A stretch of DNA of 64,000 bases, taken from Streptomyces sp. NRRL B-1140 (GTDB lineage: Bacteria > Actinomycetota > Actinomycetes > Streptomycetales > Streptomycetaceae). The notes under the pieces are model-generated. The model searched no databases and was not told where the DNA came from. It worked only from the letters and a program-made list of their open reading frames with translations. The stretch lies in the NCBI RefSeq assembly GCF_001280065.1, contig NZ_LGEA01000148.1, positions 1 to 64,000 of the forward strand, in the 5' to 3' direction. This document shows, piece after piece, positions 26,665-35,591 of the stretch (position 1 is its first letter; every line of letters begins with the position of its first letter). Both the position numbers and the translations under genes were made by a program.

Positions 26665-27586
26665 GGCCGTACCTCTCCTCCGCCTTCCAGAAGTACACGA
26701 AGCCGCCGATGGCGAACAGCACGGCCCAGGCGCCCGCGGCCGCCCAGACGTGGTCGGGCATGTACTTCGAGTCGTACTCGTCGATGAGCGCGAAGCGCAT
26801 CAGGTCCATGTAGATCGCGGCGGGATTCCACTGGAGGATGTTCGCGATCCACTGCGGCTTGTCCGCCAGGAAGATCGGGATGGAGAACATCACGCCCGAC
26901 GCGTACATCCACGTCCGCATCACGAACGGCATCAGCTGCGCGAGGTCGGGGGTCTTTGCGCCCGCCCGGGCCATGATCAGAGCGAGGCCGGTGTTGAAGC
27001 AGAACTGCAGCACGAGCACGGGCACGATCAGCAGCCAGGACAGGTCCGGGTAGTGGCCGAAGCCGATCGTGACGGCGAACAGCACGATCATCGAGAACAG
27101 CAGCTGCTGGAGCTGCTGCAGCGCGAAGGAGATCGGCAGCGAGGCGCGCGGGAAGTGCAGGGCGCGGACCAGGCCGAGGTTGCCGGAGATCGCACGCACC
27201 CCCGCCATGACCGAGCTCTGCGTGAAGGTGAACACGAACACGCCCGTGACGAGGAACGGGATGTACACCTCGCGGGGCAACCCCCGGTCGGCCTCCAGGA
27301 GCAGGCCGAAGATGAAGAAGTACACGGCAGCGTTCAGCAGCGGCGTGGCCACCTGCCACAGCTGGCCGAGCTTGGCCTGGCTGTACTGGGCGGTCAGCTT
27401 CGCCCGGGAGAAGGCGAGGATGAAGTGCCGCCGGTCCCAGAGCTGACGGACGTACTCGATGAGGGACGGACGGGCGCCACTCACGGTCAGCCCGTGCTTG
27501 GCGGCGAGTTCCCTCGCCGTGAGGCCCTCGTCGGGCGCCGCGGGCGGGGTCACCGCGACCGTGGCGTCGTGCGTTGTCTCACTCAC
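26657..27586 (-). CDS. ABC-2 type exporter permease (Wzm/TagG type)
   Basis: This 309-residue membrane protein of the ABC-2 family has about six transmembrane helices after a 60-residue cytoplasmic N-terminus. Recognisable segments are FSRAKLTAQYSQAKLGQLWQ and LEADRGLPREVYIPFLVTGV, followed by hydrophobic helices. It pairs with the overlapping ATPase to form a polysaccharide/teichoic-acid-type exporter. The start is GTG at 27586. It lies 105 bp downstream of the glycosyltransferase gene, with a hairpin between. Confidence 0.92.
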   Translation of the reverse strand: MSETTHDATVAVTPPAAPDEGLTARELAAKHGLTVSGARPSLIEYVRQLWDRRHFILAFSRAKLTAQYSQAKLGQLWQVATPLLNAAVYFFIFGLLLEADRGLPREVYIPFLVTGVFVFTFTQSSVMAGVRAISGNLGLVRALHFPRASLPISFALQQLQQLLFSMIVLFAVTIGFGHYPDLSWLLIVPVLVLQFCFNTGLALIMARAGAKTPDLAQLMPFVMRTWMYASGVMFSIPIFLADKPQWIANILQWNPAAIYMDLMRFALIDEYDSKYMPDHVWAAAGAWAVLFAIGGFVYFWKAEERYGRG

Positions 27587-27654
27587 TAGTGGAAACTTTC
27601 GTCTTCGAGATGCTCGGCCTGTGCCGGTCCGGCACGCGCCGGGGCCAGGGTACG

Positions 27655-27672
27655 GCCCGGGGGCTCCCGGGC
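27655..27672 (-). terminator. Small hairpin between glycosyltransferase and exporter genes
   Basis: GCCCGGG (27655-27661) and CCCGGGC (27666-27672) form a 7-bp stem with a 4-nt loop, 20-37 bp past the glycosyltransferase stop. It may be a partial terminator that separates biosynthetic and export genes. Confidence 0.45.
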
Positions 27673-27691
27673 GTTCCCGGATACGAGCTTG

Positions 27692-28564
27692 TCAGATGAC
27701 GGGGGGCCGGCCCAGCCGGGTCAGCCGCCACACCGTACGCCACTTCATGGGCCGGCGGGGACCGCACGAGGCGGTCCAGCCTTCGCGGAATCCGCCGAAC
27801 CAGGCCCGCAGCGCGCTGCGGGAGGGGCGGCGCAGCAGAGTGAGCAGCAGCCACACGCCGAGGTAGACCGGCACGAGGGGCGCGGGGAGGTTGCGGCGGG
27901 CCAGCCAGACGCGGTTGCGGGCGACCATGCGGTGGTAGACCGCGTGCCTGGAAGGGGCGGTCGTCGGGTGGTAGAGCACCATGTCGGACCGGTAGTCGAT
28001 CATCCAGCCCGCGTCGAGGGCCCGCCAGGCCAGGTCGGTCTCCTCGTGGGCGTAGAAGAACTCGTCCGGGAGCCCGCCGACGTCGGCGAAGACGCGGGTG
28101 CGCACGGCGTTGGCACCGCCGAGGAAGGTGGTCACGCGCGAGGAGCGCATGGGGTCGGAGGCACGCAGCCGGGGCACGTGGCGGCGCTGGGTGACGCCGG
28201 TCTCCGGGTCGGCTATGCGAAAGCTCACGATGCCGAGCTTCGGGTCGGCCTCGAACGCCGTGCGGCACAGCTCGGCGGTGTCGTGGCTCGCGAGCAGTCC
28301 GTCGTCGTCGAGGAAGAGCAGGATGTCGACGTCCCGGCCGGAGGGGCCGAAGGCCTCGATGCCGACGTTGCGGCCGCCGGGGATGCCGAGGTTCTCGGGC
28401 AGCTCGATGGTGCGGACGCCCTCGGGGACGTCCGGGACCGGTGAGCCGTTGCCGACGACGACCACCTCGACCGGGTCGCCGTCCTGCTTGGCGACGGAGT
28501 CGAGCAGGGCGCGCAGCTCCTCGGGCCGGTTGCCCATCGTGATGATGACGGCACCGACCTTCAT
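27692..28564 (-). CDS. Family 2 glycosyltransferase
   Basis: This 290-residue GT-A-fold transferase has the N-terminal MKVGAVIITMGNRPEEL, the nucleotide-sugar and metal site FLDDDG (about residue 90), and AHEETDLAWRALDAGW, which carries the catalytic ED region. The C-terminal part has a hydrophobic helix (VPVYLGVWLLLTLL), so it is probably membrane-bound. The ATG at 28564 is used here. A GTG at 28573 overlaps the preceding stop (GTGA) and would add three residues. It belongs to the CDP-alcohol/G1PDH-like gene set and presumably decorates that product. Donor and acceptor are unknown. Confidence 0.9.
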   Translation of the reverse strand: MKVGAVIITMGNRPEELRALLDSVAKQDGDPVEVVVVGNGSPVPDVPEGVRTIELPENLGIPGGRNVGIEAFGPSGRDVDILLFLDDDGLLASHDTAELCRTAFEADPKLGIVSFRIADPETGVTQRRHVPRLRASDPMRSSRVTTFLGGANAVRTRVFADVGGLPDEFFYAHEETDLAWRALDAGWMIDYRSDMVLYHPTTAPSRHAVYHRMVARNRVWLARRNLPAPLVPVYLGVWLLLTLLRRPSRSALRAWFGGFREGWTASCGPRRPMKWRTVWRLTRLGRPPVI

Positions 28565-28569
28565 GCCGC

Positions 28570-29349
28570 TCACTTCAGCCTGCTCGAGGCGAGGATGGAC
28601 ACGAGGTGCAGCAGCGTCTGCAGCAGGGCAATGCCGGCCAGCACGGCGACGCCGAGCCGGGTGAAGAACAGGTCGCCGCGCATCTGGTCCACGATCGCGA
28701 GGACCAGGATCAGCAGGGACGCCTCGATGCCGAGGATCAGCCGGTGGAACTTGAAGGCGGCGGCGGCCCTGCGGGCCAGCGCCATGCCGGAGGAGCGCAT
28801 CTCCGCGGCGGCCTCCTGGACCGGCGGCTTGCCGGCCTGGTGGCGGGCGACGCCGACGAGGTCGGTCTCGGCCTTGATCAGGATGGCGCCGAGGGCGGCC
28901 AGGGTGCCGAGGAAGGCCCACAGCCAGTCGATGCGGCCGCTGCCCCACAGGTCGGCGGCGCGCAGACCGAAGCCGGTGAGCACGGCGGCGTCGGTCAGGT
29001 AGGCACCGACGCGGTCCAGGTAGACACCGTTGAGCGAGTACTGCTTCTTCCAGCGCGCGATCTCGCCGTCGACGCAGTCCAGCAGCAGGTACATCTGGAC
29101 GCACACCACACCGAGCACGGCGCCCGCGATCCCCGGCACGAGCAGTGCCGGGGCCGCGAGCACACCGAAGACGGTCATCAGGTACGTGAGCTGGTTGGGT
29201 GTGACCCTGGTGTTCACCAGGTAGCGGTCGACCCGCAGGGACACCTCACGCATGTAGAGGCGTCCCATCCAGTGCTCACCGCTGCGCCGGTCCTTCACCC
29301 CTGCGGGGTGAACGACGGGGCGTAGTTCAGCTACCGATGGCCTTGACAT
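28570..29349 (-). CDS. CDP-alcohol phosphatidyltransferase family protein (last motif Asp missing)
   Basis: This 259-residue polytopic membrane protein has the CDP-alcohol phosphotransferase signature DCVDGEIAR...GVYLDRVGA. Three of the four conserved aspartates are present. The fourth, normally the catalytic base, is Ala (GCC at 29002-29004). The family joins a CDP-activated alcohol or lipid to a second alcohol. The substitution suggests altered chemistry or a non-catalytic partner of the second CDP-alcohol enzyme encoded upstream. The ATG lies 23 nt inside the preceding gene, so translation is coupled. Confidence 0.88.
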   Translation of the reverse strand: MSRPSVAELRPVVHPAGVKDRRSGEHWMGRLYMREVSLRVDRYLVNTRVTPNQLTYLMTVFGVLAAPALLVPGIAGAVLGVVCVQMYLLLDCVDGEIARWKKQYSLNGVYLDRVGAYLTDAAVLTGFGLRAADLWGSGRIDWLWAFLGTLAALGAILIKAETDLVGVARHQAGKPPVQEAAAEMRSSGMALARRAAAAFKFHRLILGIEASLLILVLAIVDQMRGDLFFTRLGVAVLAGIALLQTLLHLVSILASSRLK

Positions 29350-30388
29350 AGTCGGCGTAGATGTCCTTGATCTGTTCGGTGTTCAGGTCGAGGTGTTCGA
29401 GGATGGTGTAGCGGCCGGGCCGGGTCTCCGGGGCGAACTCGACGGCCTTGACGAACTCGTCCGTCGTGAAGCCGATCTCGTCCGGCAGTACGGGCAGGCC
29501 GTGCCGGCGCAGGACCTCGGCCATGTACGCCGACTCCTCCCGCGCCCCGCGCAGCCACATGGCGAAGGCCGCGCCGAGACCGCACTGCTCGCCGTGGGCG
29601 GCGGCCCGCTTCGGGTAGAGCAGGTCGAAGGCGTGGTTGATCTCGTGGCACGACCCCGAGGCCGGCCGCGAGTCACCCGAGATCGACATGGCGACGCCGG
29701 TGAGGACGAGCGCCTCGGCGAGTACCTGCAGGAAGTCGTTGTCGCCGACCCCGCCCGGGTGCCGGAGCACCGCCTCGCCCGCCTGACGGGCCATGGCGGC
29801 GGCGAGTCCGTCGATCTTCTCGCCCTTGACGCGGTTGGCCAGTTCCCAGTCGGCGATCGAGTTGATGTTGGAGATCGCGTCACCGATGCCCGCGCGCACG
29901 AAACGCACCGGGGCCTCGCGGATGACGTCCAGGTCGATGACGACCGCGATCGGGTTGGGCACACCGTAGGAGCCGCGGCCCGCGTCGTTGTCGAGGGTGG
30001 CGACCGGCGAGCACAGGCCGTCGTGCGCGAGGTTCGTCGGCACGGCGACCAGGGGCAGGCCGACGCGTGCCGAGGCGAACTTGGCGCAGTCGATGATCTT
30101 GCCGCCGCCGAGGCCGACGACCGCGTCGAAGTGGCCGGCCTTTATGTCGCTCGCCAGCCGGACCGCGTCGTCGAGGGTGCCGCCGCCGACCTCGTACCAG
30201 GTGGCGCCGGGCATGCTCGGCGAGATGCGCTCGCGCAGCCTGGCGCCGGAGCCGCCGCTGACGGCGACGGCGAGGCGGCCCGAGTGCGAGATGCGCTCGT
30301 CGGCGAGGACGCACGCCAGGTCCTCGAGGGCACCCGGGCGGATGTCGACGACGAGCGGTGAGGGGATGAGCCGGGTCAGTACTGGCAC
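29327..30388 (-). CDS. Glycerol-1-phosphate dehydrogenase-like (AraM/EgsA-type) protein
   Basis: This 353-residue protein is of the iron-containing alcohol dehydrogenase / dehydroquinate synthase-like fold. It has the nucleotide site VVGLGGGKIIDCAKFAS and the stretch VPTNLAHDGLCSPVA. Metal-binding positions are seen in SGSCHEINHAFD and HGEQCGLGAAFA, which match the G1P dehydrogenase/AraM pattern. By family it would reduce dihydroxyacetone phosphate to sn-glycerol-1-phosphate. The GTG at 30388 overlaps the cytidylyltransferase stop by 13 nt. The substrate is inferred and could be another phosphorylated ketose. Confidence 0.85.
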   Translation of the reverse strand: MPVLTRLIPSPLVVDIRPGALEDLACVLADERISHSGRLAVAVSGGSGARLRERISPSMPGATWYEVGGGTLDDAVRLASDIKAGHFDAVVGLGGGKIIDCAKFASARVGLPLVAVPTNLAHDGLCSPVATLDNDAGRGSYGVPNPIAVVIDLDVIREAPVRFVRAGIGDAISNINSIADWELANRVKGEKIDGLAAAMARQAGEAVLRHPGGVGDNDFLQVLAEALVLTGVAMSISGDSRPASGSCHEINHAFDLLYPKRAAAHGEQCGLGAAFAMWLRGAREESAYMAEVLRRHGLPVLPDEIGFTTDEFVKAVEFAPETRPGRYTILEHLDLNTEQIKDIYADYVKAIGS

Positions 30389-31128
30389 GCGATCTCCCGT
30401 CCGCGGGCGAGGTCGTCGTGGTTGTCGATCTCCACCCACTTGACGTCGCCGATCGGCGCCACGTCGATGCGGAAGCCGCGGTTCACGAGCTCCTGGTAAC
30501 CGTGCTCGTAGAACTGCTGCGGGTCGGTCTCCCACACGGCCTTGAGCGCGTCGGCCAGCTCGGGGGCGGCGTCGCCCTCGATGAGGGTGACGCCGATGTA
30601 CTCGCCGGTGGCCTCGGCGGGGTCCATCAGCTTGGTGATCTTCGTCATGCCCTTCTCGGGGTCGACGACGACCTTCATCTCCTCGTCCGCGAGGTCCTTG
30701 ACCGTGTCGAGGGCGAGGATGATCTTCTTGCCGTCGCCGCGGGCGGCCAGCAGCGTCTTCTCGACGGAGACCGGGTGGACGGTGTCGCCGTTGGCGAGGA
30801 TCACCCCGTCCTTGAGGGCGTCACGCCCGCACCACAGGGAGTAGGCGTTGTTCCACTCCTCGGCCTTGTCGTTGTCGATCAGGGTGAGCTTGAGGCCGTA
30901 CTTCTGCTCAAGGGCTTCCTTGCGCGCGTACACGGCCTCCTTGCGGTAGCCGACGATGATCGCGACCTCGGTGAGACCGATCTCGGCGAAGTTGCCGAGG
31001 GTCAGGTCGAGGACCGTGGGTTCGCCTTCTATGCCCGCGGGGCCCACCGGCACCAGTGCCTTGGGCAGGGTGTCGGTGTAGGGGCGCAGACGCCGTCCGG
31101 CGCCGGCCGCGAGCACGAGGCCGATCAT
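30376..31128 (-). CDS. Nucleotidyltransferase, phosphocholine-cytidylyltransferase-like
   Basis: This 250-residue protein has the nucleotide-triphosphate motif LAAGAGRRLRPYTDTLPKAL at residues 6-25 and the metal site LANGDTVHP. WVEIDNHDDL at the C-terminus is typical of LicC/phosphocholine-type and inositol-phosphate cytidylyltransferases. It would activate a small phosphorylated alcohol as an NDP (probably CDP) derivative for the neighbouring CDP-alcohol phosphotransferases. Its ATG overlaps the upstream DUF5941 stop (ATGA). The exact substrate is not decided by the sequence. Confidence 0.88.
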   Translation of the reverse strand: MIGLVLAAGAGRRLRPYTDTLPKALVPVGPAGIEGEPTVLDLTLGNFAEIGLTEVAIIVGYRKEAVYARKEALEQKYGLKLTLIDNDKAEEWNNAYSLWCGRDALKDGVILANGDTVHPVSVEKTLLAARGDGKKIILALDTVKDLADEEMKVVVDPEKGMTKITKLMDPAEATGEYIGVTLIEGDAAPELADALKAVWETDPQQFYEHGYQELVNRGFRIDVAPIGDVKWVEIDNHDDLARGREIACQY

Positions 31129-32939
31129 GCGGTTTCTCCTTCATCGTGTACGGCGGGTGCGCCGCCCTGGTGGGCGCCGACCCAGAAGCGGATGCTCTCG
31201 ACGAGCACCACGAGGGCCACCGCCACGGCCAGTGCCGTGAGCGCGACCTTGAACTGCGAGGCGGTGAGCAGCGCGGCGAGGACGGTGACGAGCAGCGTCC
31301 GCCCTTCGTGCCCTCCGATGGAGCGCACCAGCCAGGCCGGGGGCGCTCCGGCGTCGCCGCGGATGCGGTAGACGGTGTCGTAGTGATGGTAGGCGACCGC
31401 GGCCACCAGCCCGAAGACCGCGGGGAGGGCCCCGTTCACGTCCGCCTTGGCCGCCAGGACCAGGACCGTGCCGTACTCGGCGGCGCGCAGGAACGGGGGG
31501 ACCAGCCAGTCGAGGGCGCCCTTGAGGGGGCGGGCGACGGCGAGGCCCGAGGTGAGGGCGTAGGCGAGGGCCGCGACGACCGGCCAGGGACCGCCGAAGT
31601 CCGTCAGCGCCGCGGTGAGGACGACGGCGAGGCCGCCGAGCAGGGCGACGACGGGGGCGGTGAAGCCAGGCAGCCCGCGGGCGGGCTTCTTGAGCGCCTC
31701 GGCGAAGCCCTGGGCGAGAGGGCCGCTGTCGGCGAGGTCGGCCAGGGCGGCGGCCGCCCGGTCGGTCCGCCTGGCCTTGCGGGTCAGGGAGCGCAGCACG
31801 CGCCCGGCCGTGGTGTACGTCGCGGCGAAGGCGCAGCCGGCGAGCAGCGCGTAGAAGGTGATGCGGGGCGTGGTGAGCGCCGTCAGGACCGCGATCATCG
31901 CCCAGCGCTCGCCGATGGGCAGGACGATCATGCGGCGGACCCAGACCGTCCAGCCGACGCTGTCGAGCTTGTCGGAGAGGGCGGCGGTGGGGCTCGTGTT
32001 GGCGGTGGCGTCGTGGTTGGCCTCGTTGAAGGAGAAGTCCACGACGTGCCGGCAGGTCTGCAGGACCATGGCGCCGAGGGCGAGGGCCCATACGTCGTCG
32101 CCGCCCCGTGCGGCTCCGAGGGCGAGGCCCGCGTAGTAGGCGTACTCCTTGGCCCGGTCGAAGGTGGCGTCCAGCCAGGCGCCGAGCGTGGAGTACTGCA
32201 GCGAGTAGCGGGCGAGCTGGCCGTCGGTGCAGTCCAGCACGAAGGACGCGATCAGCAGGACGCCGGCCGCGACGAAGCCGCCGCGGGTGCCGGTGGCCGC
32301 GCAGGCCGCCGCTATGAGGGCGGTGATCAGCGAGGCGGTGGTGACCTGGTTGGGGGTCAGGCCGCGGCGGGCGCACCAGCGGGCGATGTAGCGGGAGTAC
32401 GGGCTGATGCAGTAGGTGGTGAAGAAGCCGTCGCGGGCCTTCACGGCCGACTTCAGGCGTACGGCCTCGTCGTCGACGTCGGTCACCGCCTGCCGTGCCT
32501 CGTTGCGCGCCTGCGGGTCGGTGGGGACGGCGGCGACCAGGCTGCCCAGCTCGGGGCGGTGCACGGCGGTGCCGTCGGCGTCCAGGGCGGTGAGGATGCG
32601 GTCGGCGAGGCTGTCGACGAGGGTGGTGCCGCCGCCGGCGGAGTTCTCGCGGGCCATCGCCCGGGTCAGCGCCTGGCGCCCGGCGGGCTGGGCGGTGACG
32701 GCGCCGGGGATCGCGGCGAGCGGGAAGCGGGGGTCGGTGAGGCCGAGGCGCAGCGCGTGCACGTGGCCCACGAAGCGGGCGTCGACCAGGGCGACCCGCT
32801 CGTCGCCCGGCACCTCGGCGAGGAGGGTCTCGGCCTCGGCGGCGTCGCTCGCGGTCCGGAGGTCGAACCCGAGGGACCGCAGGTCGGCCTCGATCGACGA
32901 TCCGGGGACCGGCTGGCCGGTGAGGATGGCGGTCGACAA
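31125..32939 (-). CDS. DUF5941-type protein with CDP-alcohol phosphotransferase domain
   Basis: This 604-residue protein is a fusion. The N-terminal 170 residues resemble a degenerate nucleotidyltransferase-like region without a clear active site. A membrane CDP-alcohol phosphotransferase follows with an intact signature (DCTDGQLAR...GAWLDATFD, four aspartates). The C-terminal half holds several more transmembrane helices and is, as I recall, named DUF5941. The start is TTG with GGGAG 9 nt upstream. It is the first gene of the minus-strand set and is coupled to the cytidylyltransferase gene. It likely transfers a phospho-alcohol to a membrane acceptor. Confidence 0.85.
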   Translation of the reverse strand: MSTAILTGQPVPGSSIEADLRSLGFDLRTASDAAEAETLLAEVPGDERVALVDARFVGHVHALRLGLTDPRFPLAAIPGAVTAQPAGRQALTRAMARENSAGGGTTLVDSLADRILTALDADGTAVHRPELGSLVAAVPTDPQARNEARQAVTDVDDEAVRLKSAVKARDGFFTTYCISPYSRYIARWCARRGLTPNQVTTASLITALIAAACAATGTRGGFVAAGVLLIASFVLDCTDGQLARYSLQYSTLGAWLDATFDRAKEYAYYAGLALGAARGGDDVWALALGAMVLQTCRHVVDFSFNEANHDATANTSPTAALSDKLDSVGWTVWVRRMIVLPIGERWAMIAVLTALTTPRITFYALLAGCAFAATYTTAGRVLRSLTRKARRTDRAAAALADLADSGPLAQGFAEALKKPARGLPGFTAPVVALLGGLAVVLTAALTDFGGPWPVVAALAYALTSGLAVARPLKGALDWLVPPFLRAAEYGTVLVLAAKADVNGALPAVFGLVAAVAYHHYDTVYRIRGDAGAPPAWLVRSIGGHEGRTLLVTVLAALLTASQFKVALTALAVAVALVVLVESIRFWVGAHQGGAPAVHDEGETA

Positions 32940-33215
32940 CCGAATTCACTCCCTGGGTACCGGCGCGTCGACGCCGGTGACGTACATGATGGGGCGCCTT
33001 CTCCGGTGGCTGCCGGGCGGCGTGTCGGCAGAGGCTATCGGATGCCGGGAGGGCCACGTTCACCGCCCGTTCGGCGGATGGATCGACGCGGTTCGCACGA
33101 GCCTTTGCCGCGATCATCATCGTGGATCCGGGGCCCGCCTCACAAACCGTGGCTGTTAAGCGGACATCGGGGACATGGGGCAGGCGGTGGCCGTGGCCGC
33201 ATAGGGTGGGCGACC

Positions 33216-34205
33216 ATGACGTGGCTGATCACCGGCGGTGCCGGCTATATCGGAGCACATGTGGCCAGGGCCATGACCGAGGCCGGGGAACGCGTTCTCG
33301 CCCTGGACGATCTGTCGGCCGGGGTGCCCGCGCGCCTGCCTGCCGAGGTTCCGCTCGTGCGGGGCTCCTCGCTGGACGGGTCGCTGCTGAAGCGGGTCTT
33401 CGCCGAGCACGGCGTCACGGGTGTGGTGCATCTCGCGGCGCGCAAGCAGGTCGCCGAGTCCGTCGCGCAGCCCACGCGCTACTACCGGGAGAACGTGGGC
33501 GGCCTGGCGACCCTGCTGGAGGCTGTCGCGGGAGCCGGGATCCAGCGTTTCGTGTTCTCCTCGTCGGCCGCCGTGTACGGCGATCCGGGTGTGGACCTCA
33601 TCACGGAGGACACTCCTTGCGCGCCGGTGAACCCGTACGGCGAGACCAAGCTGGCCGGGGAGTGGCTGGTGCGGGCTGCGGGAGAGGCGCACGGGATCTC
33701 CACCGTATGTCTGCGCTATTTCAACGTGGCGGGCGCCGCCGCGCCGGAGCTGGCCGACACGGGCGTCTTCAACATCGTCCCGATGGTCTTCGACCGGCTG
33801 ACGCGCGACGAGGCGCCCCGGATCTTCGGCGACGACTACCCGACCCCGGACGGCACCTGCGTCCGTGACTACATTCACGTCGCCGACCTGGCCGAGGCCC
33901 ATCTCGCGGCGGCCCGCCGGCTGGCCGGGGACGGCGGCAAGGGTGATCTGACGGTCAACATCGGCCGCGGCGAGGGTGTGTCCGTCCGTGAACTCGTCAC
34001 GATCATCGGTGAGGTCACCGGCGACCGCCGGCCTCCGCTCGTCGAGGAGCGCCGCCCCGGGGACGCCCCCCGTGCGGTGGCCTCGGCCGCCCGGGCGGCC
34101 GCCGAGCTCGGCTGGAGCGCCCGGCGCGGGGTGCGCGAGATGACCGAGTCGGCCTGGCGGGGCTGGCAGCTCCACCACGGCTCCAGGCCCCCCGCGGCGC
34201 CCTGA
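33216..34205 (+). CDS. galE: UDP-glucose 4-epimerase / NAD-dependent sugar epimerase
   Basis: This 329-residue extended SDR enzyme has the NAD motif TGGAGYIGAHVA at the N-terminus, SSSAAVYG, and the catalytic YxxxK as NPYGETK. RYFNVAGA and CVRDYIHVADLAEAH are typical of GalE. The ATG at 33216 follows GGGTGGG. The gene is divergent from the DUF5941/CDP-alcohol set and may supply UDP-galactose to the glycosyltransferase encoded there. A terminator overlaps its stop codon. The divergent 276-bp gap contains promoters I could not define. Confidence 0.92.
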   Translation: MTWLITGGAGYIGAHVARAMTEAGERVLALDDLSAGVPARLPAEVPLVRGSSLDGSLLKRVFAEHGVTGVVHLAARKQVAESVAQPTRYYRENVGGLATLLEAVAGAGIQRFVFSSSAAVYGDPGVDLITEDTPCAPVNPYGETKLAGEWLVRAAGEAHGISTVCLRYFNVAGAAAPELADTGVFNIVPMVFDRLTRDEAPRIFGDDYPTPDGTCVRDYIHVADLAEAHLAAARRLAGDGGKGDLTVNIGRGEGVSVRELVTIIGEVTGDRRPPLVEERRPGDAPRAVASAARAAAELGWSARRGVREMTESAWRGWQLHHGSRPPAAP

Positions 34206-34231
34206 CCTGCGTGTCGTTTCCGCAGGTCAGG
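34201..34231 (+). terminator. Terminator overlapping the galE stop codon
   Basis: CCTGACCTGC (34201-34210) pairs with GCAGGTCAGG (34222-34231) in a 10-bp stem with an 11-nt loop. The galE TGA stop is inside the 5' arm. Confidence 0.75.
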
Positions 34232-34333
34232 GCACATGACAACGGTGTTCAGTGCCGCGTTGCACATACCCCCTCCCCGTAGTTCACTGGGGCCCCGAGC
34301 ACGAGCAGGCGGACACAGGGAGGCTGACTTCTC

Positions 34334-35272
34334 ATGGGGGCTGGGCACGATCACGGGCACGCGCACGGCGCGGGGGCCGGCGGTACGGCGACCTCGGCGT
34401 ACCGCGGCAGGCTGCGTGTCGCGCTGGCGATCACGCTCGGCATCGTGGTCGTGCAGATCGTCGGGGGTGCGCTGGCCGACTCACTGGCGCTCGTCGCGGA
34501 CTCCGCGCACATGGCGACGGACGCCCTGGGCCTGGGCATGGCGCTGCTCGCGATCCACTTCGCGAACCGGCCGCCCAGTGAGCGGGCCACCTTCGGCTAC
34601 GCCCGGGCCGAGATCCTCGCCGCCCTGGCCAACTGTCTGCTGCTGCTCGGGGCCGGCGGGTACGTCGTGTACGAGTCGGTCCAGCGCTTCATCGACCCGG
34701 CGGAGACCGAGGGCCGGCTGGCTCTGCTGTTCGGCGCGATCGGCTTGGTGGCGAACCTGGTGTCGCTGTCGCTGCTGATGCGCGGGCAGAAGGAGAGCCT
34801 GAACGTGCGCGGCGCTTTCCTGGAGGTGGCGGCCGACGCGCTCGGTTCGGTCACGGTGATCGTCTCGTCCGTGGTGATCATGCTCACGGGCTGGCAGGCC
34901 GCGGACCCGGTCGCCTCGCTCGTCATCGCGCTGATGATCGCGCCCCGGACGTGGAAACTGCTGAGCGAGACGCTCTCGGTGCTGCTCGAGGCCGCTCCCA
35001 AGGGTGTCGACATGGCGGAGGTGCGGTCGCACATTCTCGCCACGGACGGTGTGGAGGACGTGCACGATCTGCACGCCTGGACGATCACCTCCGGTATGCC
35101 GGTGCTGTCGGCGCACGTCGTCGTCAGTTCGGAGATTCTGAACGCCATGGGCCACGAGAAGATGCTCCACGAGCTCCAGGGCTGCCTCGGCGACCACTTC
35201 GACGTGGAGCACTGCACCTTCCAGCTGGAACCGAGCGGGCACGCGGAACACGAGGCACGGCTCTGCCACTGA
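34334..35272 (+). CDS. Cation diffusion facilitator metal exporter (ZitB/CzcD-like)
   Basis: This 312-residue membrane transporter has a His-rich N-terminus (MGAGHDHGHAHG) and six transmembrane segments. The metal sites are LVADSAHMATDALGLG and EVAADALGSV, with the HxxxD arrangement typical of zinc-transporting CDF proteins. A cytoplasmic C-terminal domain follows (VHDLHAWTITSGMPVLSAHV). It should export Zn(II) or a related divalent cation by proton antiport. GGAGG lies 9 nt before the ATG. No metal-sensor gene is adjacent. Confidence 0.93.
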   Translation: MGAGHDHGHAHGAGAGGTATSAYRGRLRVALAITLGIVVVQIVGGALADSLALVADSAHMATDALGLGMALLAIHFANRPPSERATFGYARAEILAALANCLLLLGAGGYVVYESVQRFIDPAETEGRLALLFGAIGLVANLVSLSLLMRGQKESLNVRGAFLEVAADALGSVTVIVSSVVIMLTGWQAADPVASLVIALMIAPRTWKLLSETLSVLLEAAPKGVDMAEVRSHILATDGVEDVHDLHAWTITSGMPVLSAHVVVSSEILNAMGHEKMLHELQGCLGDHFDVEHCTFQLEPSGHAEHEARLCH

Positions 35273-35591
35273 CCCGGCCGCTCCGGAGTTGTACGACGCG
35301 GGCGCGGCGGTGGGCAGGCGGGAGCAGGTGGGGCGCACTCTGCGACGTGCGCGCCGACGGACGCAACCCTCCGCCTGACACCCGCGCCTTGAGCCCCACA
35401 ACCCGGGGAGGGGCGAATTTCCGCCTGCCCGGCCGGGCACGATCATCTACCGGGTCCCTTTTCCCGGCGTCCGACCGGTGCCGGCCGCGGTCCGCGCCGC
35501 CGCGCGGGACATGCGGGCGTGCCGCGAAGTGCCGGGAGTGCCGGATTCGTACGGCAGACTTGGGGCGCGAAGACCGATGTGAAGGATGGGT
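35273..35591. other. 319-bp intergenic stretch, no gene seen
   Basis: This region lies between the CDF exporter and idi, both on the plus strand. It must hold the end of one transcript and the idi promoter. I found no strong hairpin, no clear -35/-10 pair and no short coding frame with a ribosome site. Confidence 0.5.

Noticed and set aside
31056..34205. A 1049-residue plus-strand protein ending in GalE
   Set aside because: The first 720 residues are antisense to the DUF5941 and cytidylyltransferase genes. GalE starts at its GGAGYIG-bearing N-terminus at 33216.
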